Of a stretch of 11,677 bases of DNA, positions 1 through 5,635 are shown piece by piece. Each line of letters begins with the position of its first letter. The stretch's first letter is position 1. A program made the position numbers and the translations under genes. The DNA comes from an uncultured Microbacterium sp. (GTDB lineage: Bacteria; Actinomycetota; Actinomycetes; Actinomycetales; Microbacteriaceae): contig CANSLE010000049.1 in NCBI GenBank assembly GCA_947647645.1, positions 1 to 11,677 on the forward strand, in the 5' to 3' direction. The notes under the pieces were generated by a model that was not told the DNA's origin, searched no databases, and worked only from the letters and a program-made list of their open reading frames with translations.

Positions 1-183
1 CTGTTCGCCGCGCGCGACATACGCGCCGCGGGCATCCGGCTGGCGGTCGAGTATGGCCGAGCGCTCCTGGACACCGGCGTCGTGGGCGGCGTCGTCATCG
101 CCGGCGGCGCGCGCCTCGGCGAAGAAGCCGCGTACGCCGTCGACCTCGCGACGGTCGCCCGCGAACTGGGAGGCGGCTCGTGA
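1..183 (+). CDS. 3' end of an unidentified gene (possibly a methylenetetrahydrofolate-reductase-like TIM barrel)
   Basis: Sixty codons of an open frame run in from the left edge and stop at the TGA at 181-183. The frame has the strong G/C third-position bias of the neighbouring genes, so it is very probably real coding sequence. The visible tail contains GIRLAVEYGRALLDTGVVGG, which reads as a helix followed by a small-residue strand and loop, as at the end of a TIM barrel. The spacing loosely recalls the C-terminus of MTHFR-family proteins (helix, LL, G-V-x-G), but the usual HFYTLN-type signature is absent, so that name is only a guess. It converges on the XRE-cupin regulator gene with 8 bp between the two stop codons. 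Whether it belongs functionally to the FAD oxidase/creatininase operon cannot be judged from this fragment. Confidence 0.6.
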   Translation: MFAARDIRAAGIRLAVEYGRALLDTGVVGGVVIAGGARLGEEAAYAVDLATVARELGGGS

Positions 184-191
184 GCGGAGCG

Positions 192-824
192 TCAGTGCGC
201 GGCGGCGCTGCCTTCTTTGACGCTCAGCACGCGCGTCGTCTCGCCCGCCTCGGTGCGCCAGCGGTGACGTATACCACCGTGGTAATACACCGCGTCACCG
301 GCCTCGAGGGCGAATTCCTCGTCCTCGAACACGACGATGAGGCGCCCCTCGAGCACGTAGACGAACTCCTCCTCGTCGTGCACCCACCAGAGGTCCTCGG
401 AGAAGGTCCCCGACATGACCATCGGGACGAAGCGCGGGTGGTCGCGCGCGAGCACGCGCGCCGGGCTGCCACCGGCATCCAACGCCGTCGCCTCGCTGGC
501 GCGGAAGACGTGGACCGCGCCCGGCGTGCGCGTCTCGGTCGCGTCGTCGGTGAGCAGCGCCTGCTGGGTCGTGCCGAGCGCCTGAGCGACGCGGAACAGC
601 GACGTCATGCTCATCCGCTCGAGGCCGCGCTCGACCTGACTGAGAAACGAATGGGACAGCTCGGCGTGTGCGGCGACCTGCGTCAGCGTCATCCCGCGCC
701 GCTGTCGCAGGGCCCGGATACGCGCTCCCAGAGCGCGGGCGGCGGATGCCGGGCCGTCCTCCTCCGCCGATGCGGCCGCTCCTGCGGCCGGCGCCCGCCG
801 GCGCGAAGAGGCGGCATCAGACAT
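192..824 (-). CDS. XRE-family transcriptional regulator with C-terminal cupin domain
   Basis: This is a 210-residue two-domain regulator. Residues 1-30 are an Ala/Arg-rich tail of low complexity. Residues about 32-90 form an HTH_3/XRE DNA-binding domain (RIRALRQRRGMTLTQVA, then LSHSFLSQVERG as the recognition region). Residues about 130-205 are a small cupin barrel with the usual motif 1 around H149 and E152/E153 and motif 2 around G176-H187. Proteins of this architecture are cytosolic sensors that bind a small ligand in the cupin and control a nearby metabolic operon. The gene is divergent from the FAD oxidase gene with only 34 bp between the start codons, so it very likely regulates both itself and that operon. 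The minus strand has a CATAGT hexamer 8 nt before the ATG, so a leaderless or nearly leaderless mRNA is possible. The ligand is unknown. Confidence 0.9.
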   Translation of the reverse strand: MSDAASSRRRAPAAGAAASAEEDGPASAARALGARIRALRQRRGMTLTQVAAHAELSHSFLSQVERGLERMSMTSLFRVAQALGTTQQALLTDDATETRTPGAVHVFRASEATALDAGGSPARVLARDHPRFVPMVMSGTFSEDLWWVHDEEEFVYVLEGRLIVVFEDEEFALEAGDAVYYHGGIRHRWRTEAGETTRVLSVKEGSAAAH

Positions 825-858
825 GACTGAAGACTATGACACCCGAAAGGAAACCGAG
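825..858. promoter_or_regulatory. Very short divergent regulatory region between the XRE-cupin gene and the FAD oxidase operon
   Basis: Only 34 bp separate the two start codons. The segment contains GACTGAAGACT (825-835 and its edge), that is, GACT words repeated 7 bp apart, then TATGAC at 835-840 as a weak plus-strand -10 candidate. CATAGT (839-834) is the minus-strand -10 candidate. GAAAGGA (845-851) is the ribosome binding site for the oxidase start at 859. The divergent promoters must overlap here or extend into the coding sequences, which would let one bound regulator affect both directions. No clear -35 element is visible, so this is inference. Confidence 0.35.
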
Positions 859-2232
859 ATGACCGGCGCGACTTCCACCGACCTGCTCGACCCTGCGGCA
901 TTCGACGCCGCAGTCTCCCCCGACTACGCCGCACTGGAGACCGCGCTCACCGCGGTACTCGGCGCGCGCGGCGTCTCCAGCGACCCGCGTCAGCGCGAGA
1001 AGGCCTCGGTCGACGGCGCCCGCATGTCGCCGATCATCGCGGAGCAACTGCCCCTCGGCGTGGCCGACCTCGTCGCGTTCCCCGCCGACGCCGACCAGAT
1101 CGCCGAGACCGTGCGCATCGCCGTCGCACACGGTGCCGCCGTGACCCCGCGGGGCAAAGGCACCGGCAACTACGGTCAGGCGATCCCCATGCCCGGCGGG
1201 CTCGTGCTCGACACATCGCGGGCCCGCGCCGTCGTCGAGGTCGGCGACGGGTGGATCACGGCGGAGGCCGGAGCACCCATGGCCGCGCTGGAGCTCGCCG
1301 CGCGTCAGCAGGGCCAGCAGCTGTGGATGTACCCCTCCACCGTGCACTCGACCCTCGGCGGGTTCCTCTCCGGAGGATCTGGCGGGACCGGATCGATCGC
1401 GCACGGCAGCAACCACGAGGGGTTCGTCGTCGCACTCGACGTCGTGACCCCGGCATCCGCCGGTGAGCTGGTGCATGTGGAGGGGGAGAACACCCTCGGG
1501 TTCATGCACAACTACGGCACGGCGGGCGTCATCGCCCGCGCGACCGTGCGCCTGGAGCCGCTGCGGGACTGGCGCGGGCTGTATGCGTCGTTCGACGACT
1601 TCACGGGATCGATGTCGGTTCTGCAACGACTCGCCGCGCTTCACCCGCACCCCCGGCTGGTGTCGGCAGACGATCCCCACGTCTCCGCCCAGCTGCCGCC
1701 CGACCCCGCGTTCCCCGAGGGTCGCAGCTCGCTGCGGACGATCATCGATGCCTCCCTCGTCGACGAGGCGACCGCCATCATCACGGCGGCGGGCGGCCGC
1801 ATCGAGGATCTGCGGGAAGGACCCCAGGTGTCGGCGGCCATCTCGGTGCTGAGCTACAACCATCCGATCGAATGGCTGCAGAAGTCGGAGCCGGGCGTGT
1901 ACTTCCACGTCGAGGTCGGCGGAGACGCCCTCGTCGACCGCCACGATGAGGTCATGGCCGTCTATCCGGGTGCGCACCTGCACATCGAGGCCACGGCCCT
2001 GAAGCCCATCGGCATGCTCGCCGGCGTCTACGAAAGCCCCGAACAGGTCGCCGACGGCATCGCCACACTCACCGCGCTCGGCGTCGGCGTGCACAGCCCG
2101 CATCAGTGGAACGTCGACTTCCGTCTGCCCGAGACCGTCGAGCTCGCCCGGGCGACCGATCCGTACGGGCACCTCAACCCCGGCAAGCTCAACCCGGACT
2201 ATGCCGGCCCGGTCAAGGGAGCGATCCGATGA
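859..2232 (+). CDS. FAD-binding oxidoreductase, VAO/GlcD (PCMH) family
   Basis: This 457-residue flavoprotein has an FAD_binding_4/PCMH-type domain at about residues 65-235. The FAD pyrophosphate loop is PRGKGTGNYG (97-106), and the second glycine-rich stretch is GGFLSGGSGGTGSI (167-180). The C-terminus has the family's substrate-domain ending with a NPGKLNPD motif, as in glycolate oxidase subunit GlcD and other 2-hydroxy-acid oxidases/dehydrogenases. There is no histidine in the loop position that carries covalent FAD in many family members, so FAD is probably non-covalent. The start at 859 is preferred over an in-frame ATG at 823 because a good Shine-Dalgarno (GAAAGGA, 845-851) sits 7 nt before it and the upstream ATG overlaps the start of the divergent regulator. 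It is the first gene of a three-gene ATGA-coupled operon. The substrate is unknown; a hydroxy acid or a heterocycle are both plausible. Confidence 0.88.
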   Translation: MTGATSTDLLDPAAFDAAVSPDYAALETALTAVLGARGVSSDPRQREKASVDGARMSPIIAEQLPLGVADLVAFPADADQIAETVRIAVAHGAAVTPRGKGTGNYGQAIPMPGGLVLDTSRARAVVEVGDGWITAEAGAPMAALELAARQQGQQLWMYPSTVHSTLGGFLSGGSGGTGSIAHGSNHEGFVVALDVVTPASAGELVHVEGENTLGFMHNYGTAGVIARATVRLEPLRDWRGLYASFDDFTGSMSVLQRLAALHPHPRLVSADDPHVSAQLPPDPAFPEGRSSLRTIIDASLVDEATAIITAAGGRIEDLREGPQVSAAISVLSYNHPIEWLQKSEPGVYFHVEVGGDALVDRHDEVMAVYPGAHLHIEATALKPIGMLAGVYESPEQVADGIATLTALGVGVHSPHQWNVDFRLPETVELARATDPYGHLNPGKLNPDYAGPVKGAIR

Positions 2233-3056
2233 CCGCCGCGACGCCGTCCCTCTCGCTTTCCCCTCGGTTCTTCACGCCGGCGTCCCGCCACTGGGCCGAC
2301 CTGTCGGGTCCCGCGCTCACCGCGCTGCTGACCGACAGATCGATCGCGGTCGTGCCGATCGGGGCGATCGAGCACCATGGACCGCACCTGCCTCTGCGCA
2401 CCGACGCGCTCGTCGCCGAGACGATCGCGACCGCTGCGGTCGAGCGGGTCGCCGCCGCGGGGATCGACGCCTGGGTGCTCCCGACGATCAGCTACGCGAA
2501 GTCCGACGAGCACCACTGGGCGCCGGGCACCGTCTGGCTCGAGGGCACTACCGTGCTCGACCAGCTCATCGACATCGGCCGCTCGATCGCGATGACGCCG
2601 GCGAAGACCGTCGTCTTCGTCAACGGTCACGGCGGCAACGTCATGCTGCTCGGCTGGGCCAACCGGGAGCTGCGCCGGCGCTTCGGCCTGCGCACCTTCT
2701 CGATGCCGGCGACCGTCGGCGGCACCGGCGACGGGATCGACGGCCGCCCCGACGAAATGGGACAGGGCATCCACGGCGGCTTCTCCGAGACCTCGCTCGT
2801 CATGCATCTGGCACCCCAGCTCGTGGCGCCGGACATGCCGGCACGAAACGTCCCGGAGCACATCGCCGGGCTCACCCACATCGGCTTCAACCGCAAGCCG
2901 GTCATGTTCGGCTGGACGAGCGACGACTTCGGGCCCGAGGGCGTGGTCGGCGACGCGACCGGCGCGAACGCGGCGCATGGCAAGGAGCTCTACGAACGCG
3001 GCGTCGACTTCGTCTGCGAGGCCCTCGCCGAGATCGACGGGTTCGTGTTCGGATGA
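2229..3056 (+). CDS. Creatininase-family amidohydrolase
   Basis: This 275-residue protein carries the whole creatininase (creatinine amidohydrolase, PF02633) signature: GAIEHHGPHLPLRTD (residues 45-59) with metal ligands E48, H50 and D59; FVNGHGGN (130-137) with H134; and GIHGGFSETS (180-189) with H182 and E187. Length and motif spacing are normal for the family, which hydrolyses cyclic or linear amide C-N bonds with a dinuclear metal centre. Members include creatininase, formamidopyrimidine deformylase (ArfB-type) and the mycofactocin-associated peptidase MftE. Specificity cannot be assigned from sequence, and no mycofactocin genes are visible here. The start ATG (2229) overlaps the oxidase stop (2230-2232) as ATGA, so the two are translationally coupled. 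An in-frame upstream extension to 2106 lies inside the oxidase gene and is rejected. Confidence 0.9.
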   Translation: MTAATPSLSLSPRFFTPASRHWADLSGPALTALLTDRSIAVVPIGAIEHHGPHLPLRTDALVAETIATAAVERVAAAGIDAWVLPTISYAKSDEHHWAPGTVWLEGTTVLDQLIDIGRSIAMTPAKTVVFVNGHGGNVMLLGWANRELRRRFGLRTFSMPATVGGTGDGIDGRPDEMGQGIHGGFSETSLVMHLAPQLVAPDMPARNVPEHIAGLTHIGFNRKPVMFGWTSDDFGPEGVVGDATGANAAHGKELYERGVDFVCEALAEIDGFVFG

Positions 3057-3709
3057 CCGCCTCCTTCGCACCCGGCATCCCTCCCGCCCCCGTCGTGATC
3101 GACCACGACAGCGATCCGGTGCAGTCCGACACCGCGTGGACCGATCCGCTCGCCCTGGCCGCCGACTGGCTGCCTGCGGCGGGCGAGGACCGCCTGCTGA
3201 TGACGGTGTCGACGCTCGGTCTGGACGGCATCCCCGACGCGCGCACCACGATGCTCAGCGACTTCGACGGCGAACGGTTCTTCTTCCACACCGATGCGAA
3301 CAGCCGCAAGGTCGCCGAGCTGGCGGCATCCTCCGGCGTCGCCCTCACCTTCCTGTGGCCGGGCTTCACCCGCCAGCTGGTCGTGCAGGGCACCGCGACG
3401 CGGTCGCCGCGCGAGGAGTCGGACGAGGCCTACCGCCGGCGCTCGCCGTACCTCCAACAGCTCGCCTGGCAGAACACCGCGGCGTACGCGCATCTGCCGC
3501 TCGCCGAGCGACGTGCGCAGTGGAGCGCCTTCCTCACCGCACACGGCGGTGCCGAGGAGCCCGCGTTCCCGCCGCCCGACACCTGGGCGGGATACGCCGT
3601 GACGCCGCACCGGCTCGTGTTCTGGGTGTCGAACCCGTCCGCGGCGAGCCGGCGCATCGCCTACACGCGCGTGGACGGCGGGTGGGAGTCGACGGCCCTG
3701 CCGGGCTGA
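3053..3709 (+). CDS. Pyridoxamine 5'-phosphate oxidase (PNPOx)-family flavoprotein, divergent at the PLP site
   Basis: This 218-residue protein aligns by eye along the length of E. coli PdxH. It has the FMN-binding half (PDARTTMLSDFDGERFFF, then HTDANSRKVAELAASS), the FLWPGFTRQLVVQGTA strand, and a C-terminal segment TWAGYAVTPHRLVFW equivalent to the PNPOx C-terminal dimerisation region. However, the segment corresponding to the RLHDR substrate motif of PdxH reads AASRR, and the residues aligned with the phosphate-contacting Tyr129 and Ser137 appear to be Ala and Leu, while Arg133 seems kept. FMN binding is therefore likely, but true PNP/PMP oxidase activity is doubtful. A general pipeline would probably label it pdxH. 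The start overlaps the creatininase stop as ATGA (3053-3056), and it is the last gene of the operon before the convergent HNH gene 10 bp away. Confidence 0.82.
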   Translation: MTASFAPGIPPAPVVIDHDSDPVQSDTAWTDPLALAADWLPAAGEDRLLMTVSTLGLDGIPDARTTMLSDFDGERFFFHTDANSRKVAELAASSGVALTFLWPGFTRQLVVQGTATRSPREESDEAYRRRSPYLQQLAWQNTAAYAHLPLAERRAQWSAFLTAHGGAEEPAFPPPDTWAGYAVTPHRLVFWVSNPSAASRRIAYTRVDGGWESTALPG

Positions 3710-3719
3710 GAGCGCGCGG

Positions 3720-4217
3720 TCAGGCCGCGAGCGACAGGTAGGGCTCCCAGGCGGGCTCGGAGCGCTCGGTGCCGCGCACCGTCCACTGCGGGCCGCGGGG
3801 CGGCTGGGGCAGCCAGCGCAGCTCCCAGCCCATCTCCTGCGGGGTGCGGTCGCCCTTCATGTTGTTGCAGCGCAGGCACGCGGCGACCAGGTTCTCCCAC
3901 GAGTCCGCCCCGCCGCGCGAACGCGGCAGCACGTGATCGATCGTCGTCGCCCCCTTGCCGCAGTACGCGCAGCGGTGGGCGTCACGGCGCAACACCCCGC
4001 GTCGCGTCACCGGCACCCGGCGCGCACCCGGCACGCGCACGTAGCGCGTGAGGACGATCACCGCCGGACGGTCGCACGACCCGCGGATGCCCCAGACGGG
4101 GTTCCCGTCGATCCGCTCGACGACGGTCGCCTTCTCGTTCATGACGAGCACGAGGGCTCTCTTGAACGAGACGACGGCCAGGGGTTCGTACCCGGCGTTC
4201 AGCACCAGTGTGCGCAT
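3720..4217 (-). CDS. HNH endonuclease
   Basis: This 165-residue protein has a compact HNH/zinc-finger nuclease domain at about residues 75-125. The sequence shows zinc-site cysteines C83/C86 and C114/C117, the catalytic D94-H95 pair inside TTIDHVLPRSRGG, N109 in the WENLVAAC stretch, and K121. The N-terminal half (TLVLNAGYEPLAVVSFKRA) is the typical leader domain of a widespread actinobacterial HNH family. These stand-alone proteins usually lie in conserved chromosomal context and their biological role is poorly defined. The nuclease motif is complete, so activity is plausible. The ribosome binding site is GAGAGGA on the minus strand (about 4224-4230), 6-7 nt before the ATG. It has its own upstream region with inverted repeats and lies downstream of a terminator, so it is probably transcribed on its own. 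Confidence 0.92.
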   Translation of the reverse strand: MRTLVLNAGYEPLAVVSFKRALVLVMNEKATVVERIDGNPVWGIRGSCDRPAVIVLTRYVRVPGARRVPVTRRGVLRRDAHRCAYCGKGATTIDHVLPRSRGGADSWENLVAACLRCNNMKGDRTPQEMGWELRWLPQPPRGPQWTVRGTERSEPAWEPYLSLAA

Positions 4218-4235
4218 GCGCGTTCCTCTCGAACG

Positions 4236-4256
4236 GCCGTCGATGGCTTCGACGGC
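4236..4256. repeat. Inverted repeat upstream of the HNH gene
   Basis: GCCGTCGA at 4236-4243 and TCGACGGC at 4249-4256 are perfect 8-bp arms around a 5-nt loop, about 20 bp upstream of the HNH start codon. It could be a 5' UTR hairpin or an operator. No bound protein can be named. Confidence 0.5.
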
Positions 4257-4275
4257 TCTCCGTTGTCGACGCGGC

Positions 4276-4287
4276 CCACCGCGGTGG
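4276..4287. repeat. 12-bp perfect palindrome CCACCGCGGTGG
   Basis: A self-complementary 12-mer lies between the HNH inverted repeat and the terminator, in the likely promoter region of the HNH gene. Palindromes of this length can occur by chance in GC-rich DNA, but four other dyads lie within 120 bp. Confidence 0.4.
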
Positions 4288-4297
4288 CGCAGGCACG

Positions 4298-4328
4298 AAA
4301 AAAGGCGCTGTCATGAGGACAGCGCCTT
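4298..4328 (-). terminator. Rho-independent terminator reading leftward
   Basis: AAGGCGCTGTC (4302-4312) and GACAGCGCCTT (4318-4328) form a perfect 11-bp stem with a 5-nt loop. On the minus strand the stem is followed by six T residues (4303-4298). This is a textbook intrinsic terminator for a minus-strand transcript coming from the right. It separates the small ORF/structured region from the HNH gene. The terminal stop codon of the small ORF (4313-4311) falls at the loop/stem junction. Confidence 0.85.
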
Positions 4329-4424
4329 GAACCCGCGACGATCGTCGCGGACGTCGTGCACACGATGCCGCAGGACATAGCGTCCGAGCGCATTCACGGT
4401 TCGAATGCGAGGTCCTGTGTCCAT
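4311..4424 (-). CDS. Small basic protein, 37 residues, unknown function
   Basis: An ATG at 4424-4422 is preceded on the minus strand by GAGGGGGAG (4437-4429) with a 4-nt gap, a credible ribosome binding site. The frame encodes 37 residues beginning MDTGPRIRTVNALGRYVL and ending in RRGFKALSS, rich in Arg, His and Asp, with no membrane segment or signal peptide. The stop codon lies within the intrinsic terminator, a compact arrangement typical of genuine small genes. Third-position G/C is lower than in the neighbouring genes, partly because the segment also contains an 18-bp palindrome and a 7-bp inverted repeat. I do not recognise a family. A -10-like TAGCCT lies upstream at 4464-4459. The alternative is that the RNA, not the peptide, is the product. 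Confidence 0.5.
   Translation of the reverse strand: MDTGPRIRTVNALGRYVLRHRVHDVRDDRRGFKALSS
4333..4350. repeat. 18-bp perfect palindrome CCGCGACGATCGTCGCGG
   Basis: A perfectly self-complementary 18-mer sits 5 bp from the terminator stem, inside the small ORF, where it encodes the Arg-Asp-Asp-Arg-Arg portion. On RNA it would form a stem of up to about 7 bp with a tight loop. Its perfection makes chance less likely than for the shorter dyads nearby. Confidence 0.6.
4389..4409. repeat. 7-bp inverted repeat in the 5' part of the small ORF
   Basis: CGCATTC (4389-4395) and GAATGCG (4403-4409) flank a 7-nt loop. It would form a hairpin shortly after the small ORF's start codon on the minus-strand transcript. 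Confidence 0.45.
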
Positions 4425-4458
4425 GCGGCTCCCCCTCGGCTGTGCGAGCGTCGGGATC

Positions 4459-4464
4459 AGGCTA
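4459..4464 (-). promoter_or_regulatory. Candidate -10 element for the small ORF/RNA
   Basis: The minus strand reads TAGCCT here, matching the TAnnnT pattern of actinobacterial housekeeping promoters. The predicted start of transcription near 4452 would give a 5' leader of about 27 nt that includes the GAGGGGGAG ribosome binding site. No convincing -35 is present, so confidence is low. Confidence 0.3.
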
Positions 4465-4501
4465 GTGCACGCCGGAGCGGAGAAGGCGAACGGCAGCTGA
4501 A

Positions 4502-4564
4502 CGGATGCCGCGTGTCGGTGCCCTGAGTGTCGGTGCCCTGAGGGACACCGGCACGCGGCATCCG
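4502..4564 (-). terminator. Long imperfect hairpin just after the M23 peptidase gene
   Basis: CGGATGCCGCGTG (4502-4514) and CACGCGGCATCCG (4552-4564) are perfect 13-bp arms. They are extended by CGGTG/CACCG (4516-4520 with 4546-4550) after one non-Watson-Crick position. It begins 12 nt after the peptidase stop codon on the minus strand, the right place for a terminator or 3'-stabilising hairpin. No T-tract follows, so intrinsic termination is uncertain; mRNA protection or rho-assisted ending are alternatives. A tandem duplication lies inside it. Confidence 0.5.
4513..4542. repeat. Tandem 15-bp duplication TGTCGGTGCCCTGAG x2
   Basis: Two identical copies (4513-4527 and 4528-4542) lie head to tail within one arm and loop of the long hairpin. 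Each copy carries CGGTG, so either can pair with the single CACCG of the opposite arm, giving two alternative folds. This looks like a recent replication-slippage duplication. Confidence 0.75.
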
Positions 4565-4576
4565 CAGAGATCGGAT

Positions 4577-5473
4577 TCAGCGGACGTTTGCGGCGAGGAA
4601 GTTCTCCGCGTTCGTCCAGGAGCCGTTGACGTAGATCTCGAGGTGCAGGTGGGTGCCGAAGGCGCGTCCGGTGTCGCCGACCTGACCGATGATCTGACCG
4701 GCGCGCACGGTGTCGCCGACGACGACGCGACGGGTGCCGTACGACATGTGAGCGGAGAGCGAGGTCACGGTGTTGCCGCCGATGTTGTGGGCGATCTTGA
4801 CGTAGACGCCCCACCCGGGCCCGTCCTCGGTCGACTCGACGACGACGCCGTCGGCGATCGCGTAGATCGGCGTGTAACGATCGACCATGTAGTCGGTGCC
4901 CTTGTGGCCGGGGTACGGCTCACCGAAGCGGTTGAAGAAGGGCAGGGGTCGCACCACCGATCCGGCGGGCGCGATCGTCTCCGCCAGCGATCCGGAGTAG
5001 ACCGAGGCATCGACCGAGGCCGTGGACACCGCGGCGATGCGCGCGGCCGCGGCAGCTTTGGCCGCATCCTCGTTCTTCTTGGTCTGGATCTCCTCGGGGG
5101 TGGTCGCCGAGTAGCTGTCGCGCGCGAGAGCCACGGGGCTCGCCTCCGAGGCGATCACGAGCGACTGGGCGTTCTCGGCCGCGACCTGCTGGAGGGTCAC
5201 CGCCTCGGCGGAGGTGGAGTTCGAGACGGCGAAGGCAGGGACGATCGCGACGGTGGCGATGAGACCACCGACGGCGGCGACCGTGATGATGCTGCGCACC
5301 GGATGTCCCTTGCGCCGTGCACGCCGCGGCGGCACAACCGGCGCGGCCGCACCGATGGCGGGAGCAGCGGATGCGGAGCGGGTCAGCGAGATACGACGCG
5401 CGCGGCTCCGCAGAGTGGGTGTCGTCGCTTCGGACTCGGGTATCTCCTGCGACGGGTCGAACTGTTCAGCCAA
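4577..5473 (-). CDS. Membrane-anchored M23-family metallopeptidase (LytM-type peptidoglycan hydrolase)
   Basis: With the start at 5473 the protein has 298 residues. It has a basic cytoplasmic N-terminus with an RRARRK stretch, one membrane-spanning segment at about 61-83 (SIITVAAVGGLIATVAIVPA), an Ala-rich, partly charged linker likely helical (about 95-150), and a C-terminal peptidase domain (about 175-298). The zinc and catalytic residues are complete: H190 and D194 (GHKGTDY), H242 (LSAHMS), and H275/H277 (GTHLHLEI). It should therefore cleave peptidoglycan cross-bridges outside the membrane. The TTG start is chosen because GGAGGA lies 4 nt upstream. A GTG at 5530, 19 codons earlier in frame, has no ribosome binding site and its extra codons have poor G/C third-position bias. 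A promoter candidate about 155 bp upstream gives it its own transcript, downstream of dtxR on the same strand. Confidence 0.88.
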   Translation of the reverse strand: MAEQFDPSQEIPESEATTPTLRSRARRISLTRSASAAPAIGAAAPVVPPRRARRKGHPVRSIITVAAVGGLIATVAIVPAFAVSNSTSAEAVTLQQVAAENAQSLVIASEASPVALARDSYSATTPEEIQTKKNEDAAKAAAAARIAAVSTASVDASVYSGSLAETIAPAGSVVRPLPFFNRFGEPYPGHKGTDYMVDRYTPIYAIADGVVVESTEDGPGWGVYVKIAHNIGGNTVTSLSAHMSYGTRRVVVGDTVRAGQIIGQVGDTGRAFGTHLHLEIYVNGSWTNAENFLAANVR

Positions 5474-5496
5474 TTGTCCTCCGGCGCCTCCGCGAT

Positions 5497-5511
5497 CCTT
5501 CCCAGGGAAGG
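5497..5511. repeat. Near-palindrome CCTTCCCAGGGAAGG in the M23 leader
   Basis: Two 7-bp arms face each other around a central A, about 16 bp upstream of the GGAGGA ribosome binding site on the minus strand. In RNA it could form a 6-bp stem with a 3-nt loop next to the ribosome landing site, so an effect on translation is possible. It could also be a protein-binding site. Confidence 0.4.
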
Positions 5512-5635
5512 GATGCTGGTTCGTCGGCACTCGGTGTCAGGGCACAGATGTACGGGTGTCACCGCGCGAACGACGAACCGATGAGGCAATCCGTGCGGAG
5601 GTCCGTGGCGGGCTTCTCGCCACGTGGACTTTTCG

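Noticed and set aside
817..2172. Long minus-strand open frame (451 codons) opposite the FAD oxidase gene
   Set aside because: It mirrors the codon pattern of a clearly recognisable oxidase, has no family motifs and is rich in His, Arg and Gly as expected of an antisense shadow in GC-rich DNA.
2201..3709. Plus-strand open frame spanning the creatininase gene out of frame and joining the PNPOx gene (502 codons)
   Set aside because: Only its last part, from 3053, is real. The earlier part is a shadow of the creatininase gene, and the ATGA overlap gives the natural start.
3710..3730. CGCGG-N5-CCGCG hairpin between the convergent PNPOx and HNH genes as a bidirectional terminator
   Set aside because: The stem is only 5 bp, overlaps the HNH coding end and lacks a T-tract on either side. 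Chance is likely in this base composition.
4391..4410. GGTTCGAATGC resembling a tRNA T-loop
   Set aside because: The flanking five-base segments do not pair as a T-stem, and no acceptor stem or anticodon arm can be built around it.
5474..5629. c-di-AMP (ydaO-type) riboswitch upstream of the M23 gene
   Set aside because: The context is suggestive, but I could not find the conserved GGGUGAA-type and paired core segments, so no call is made.
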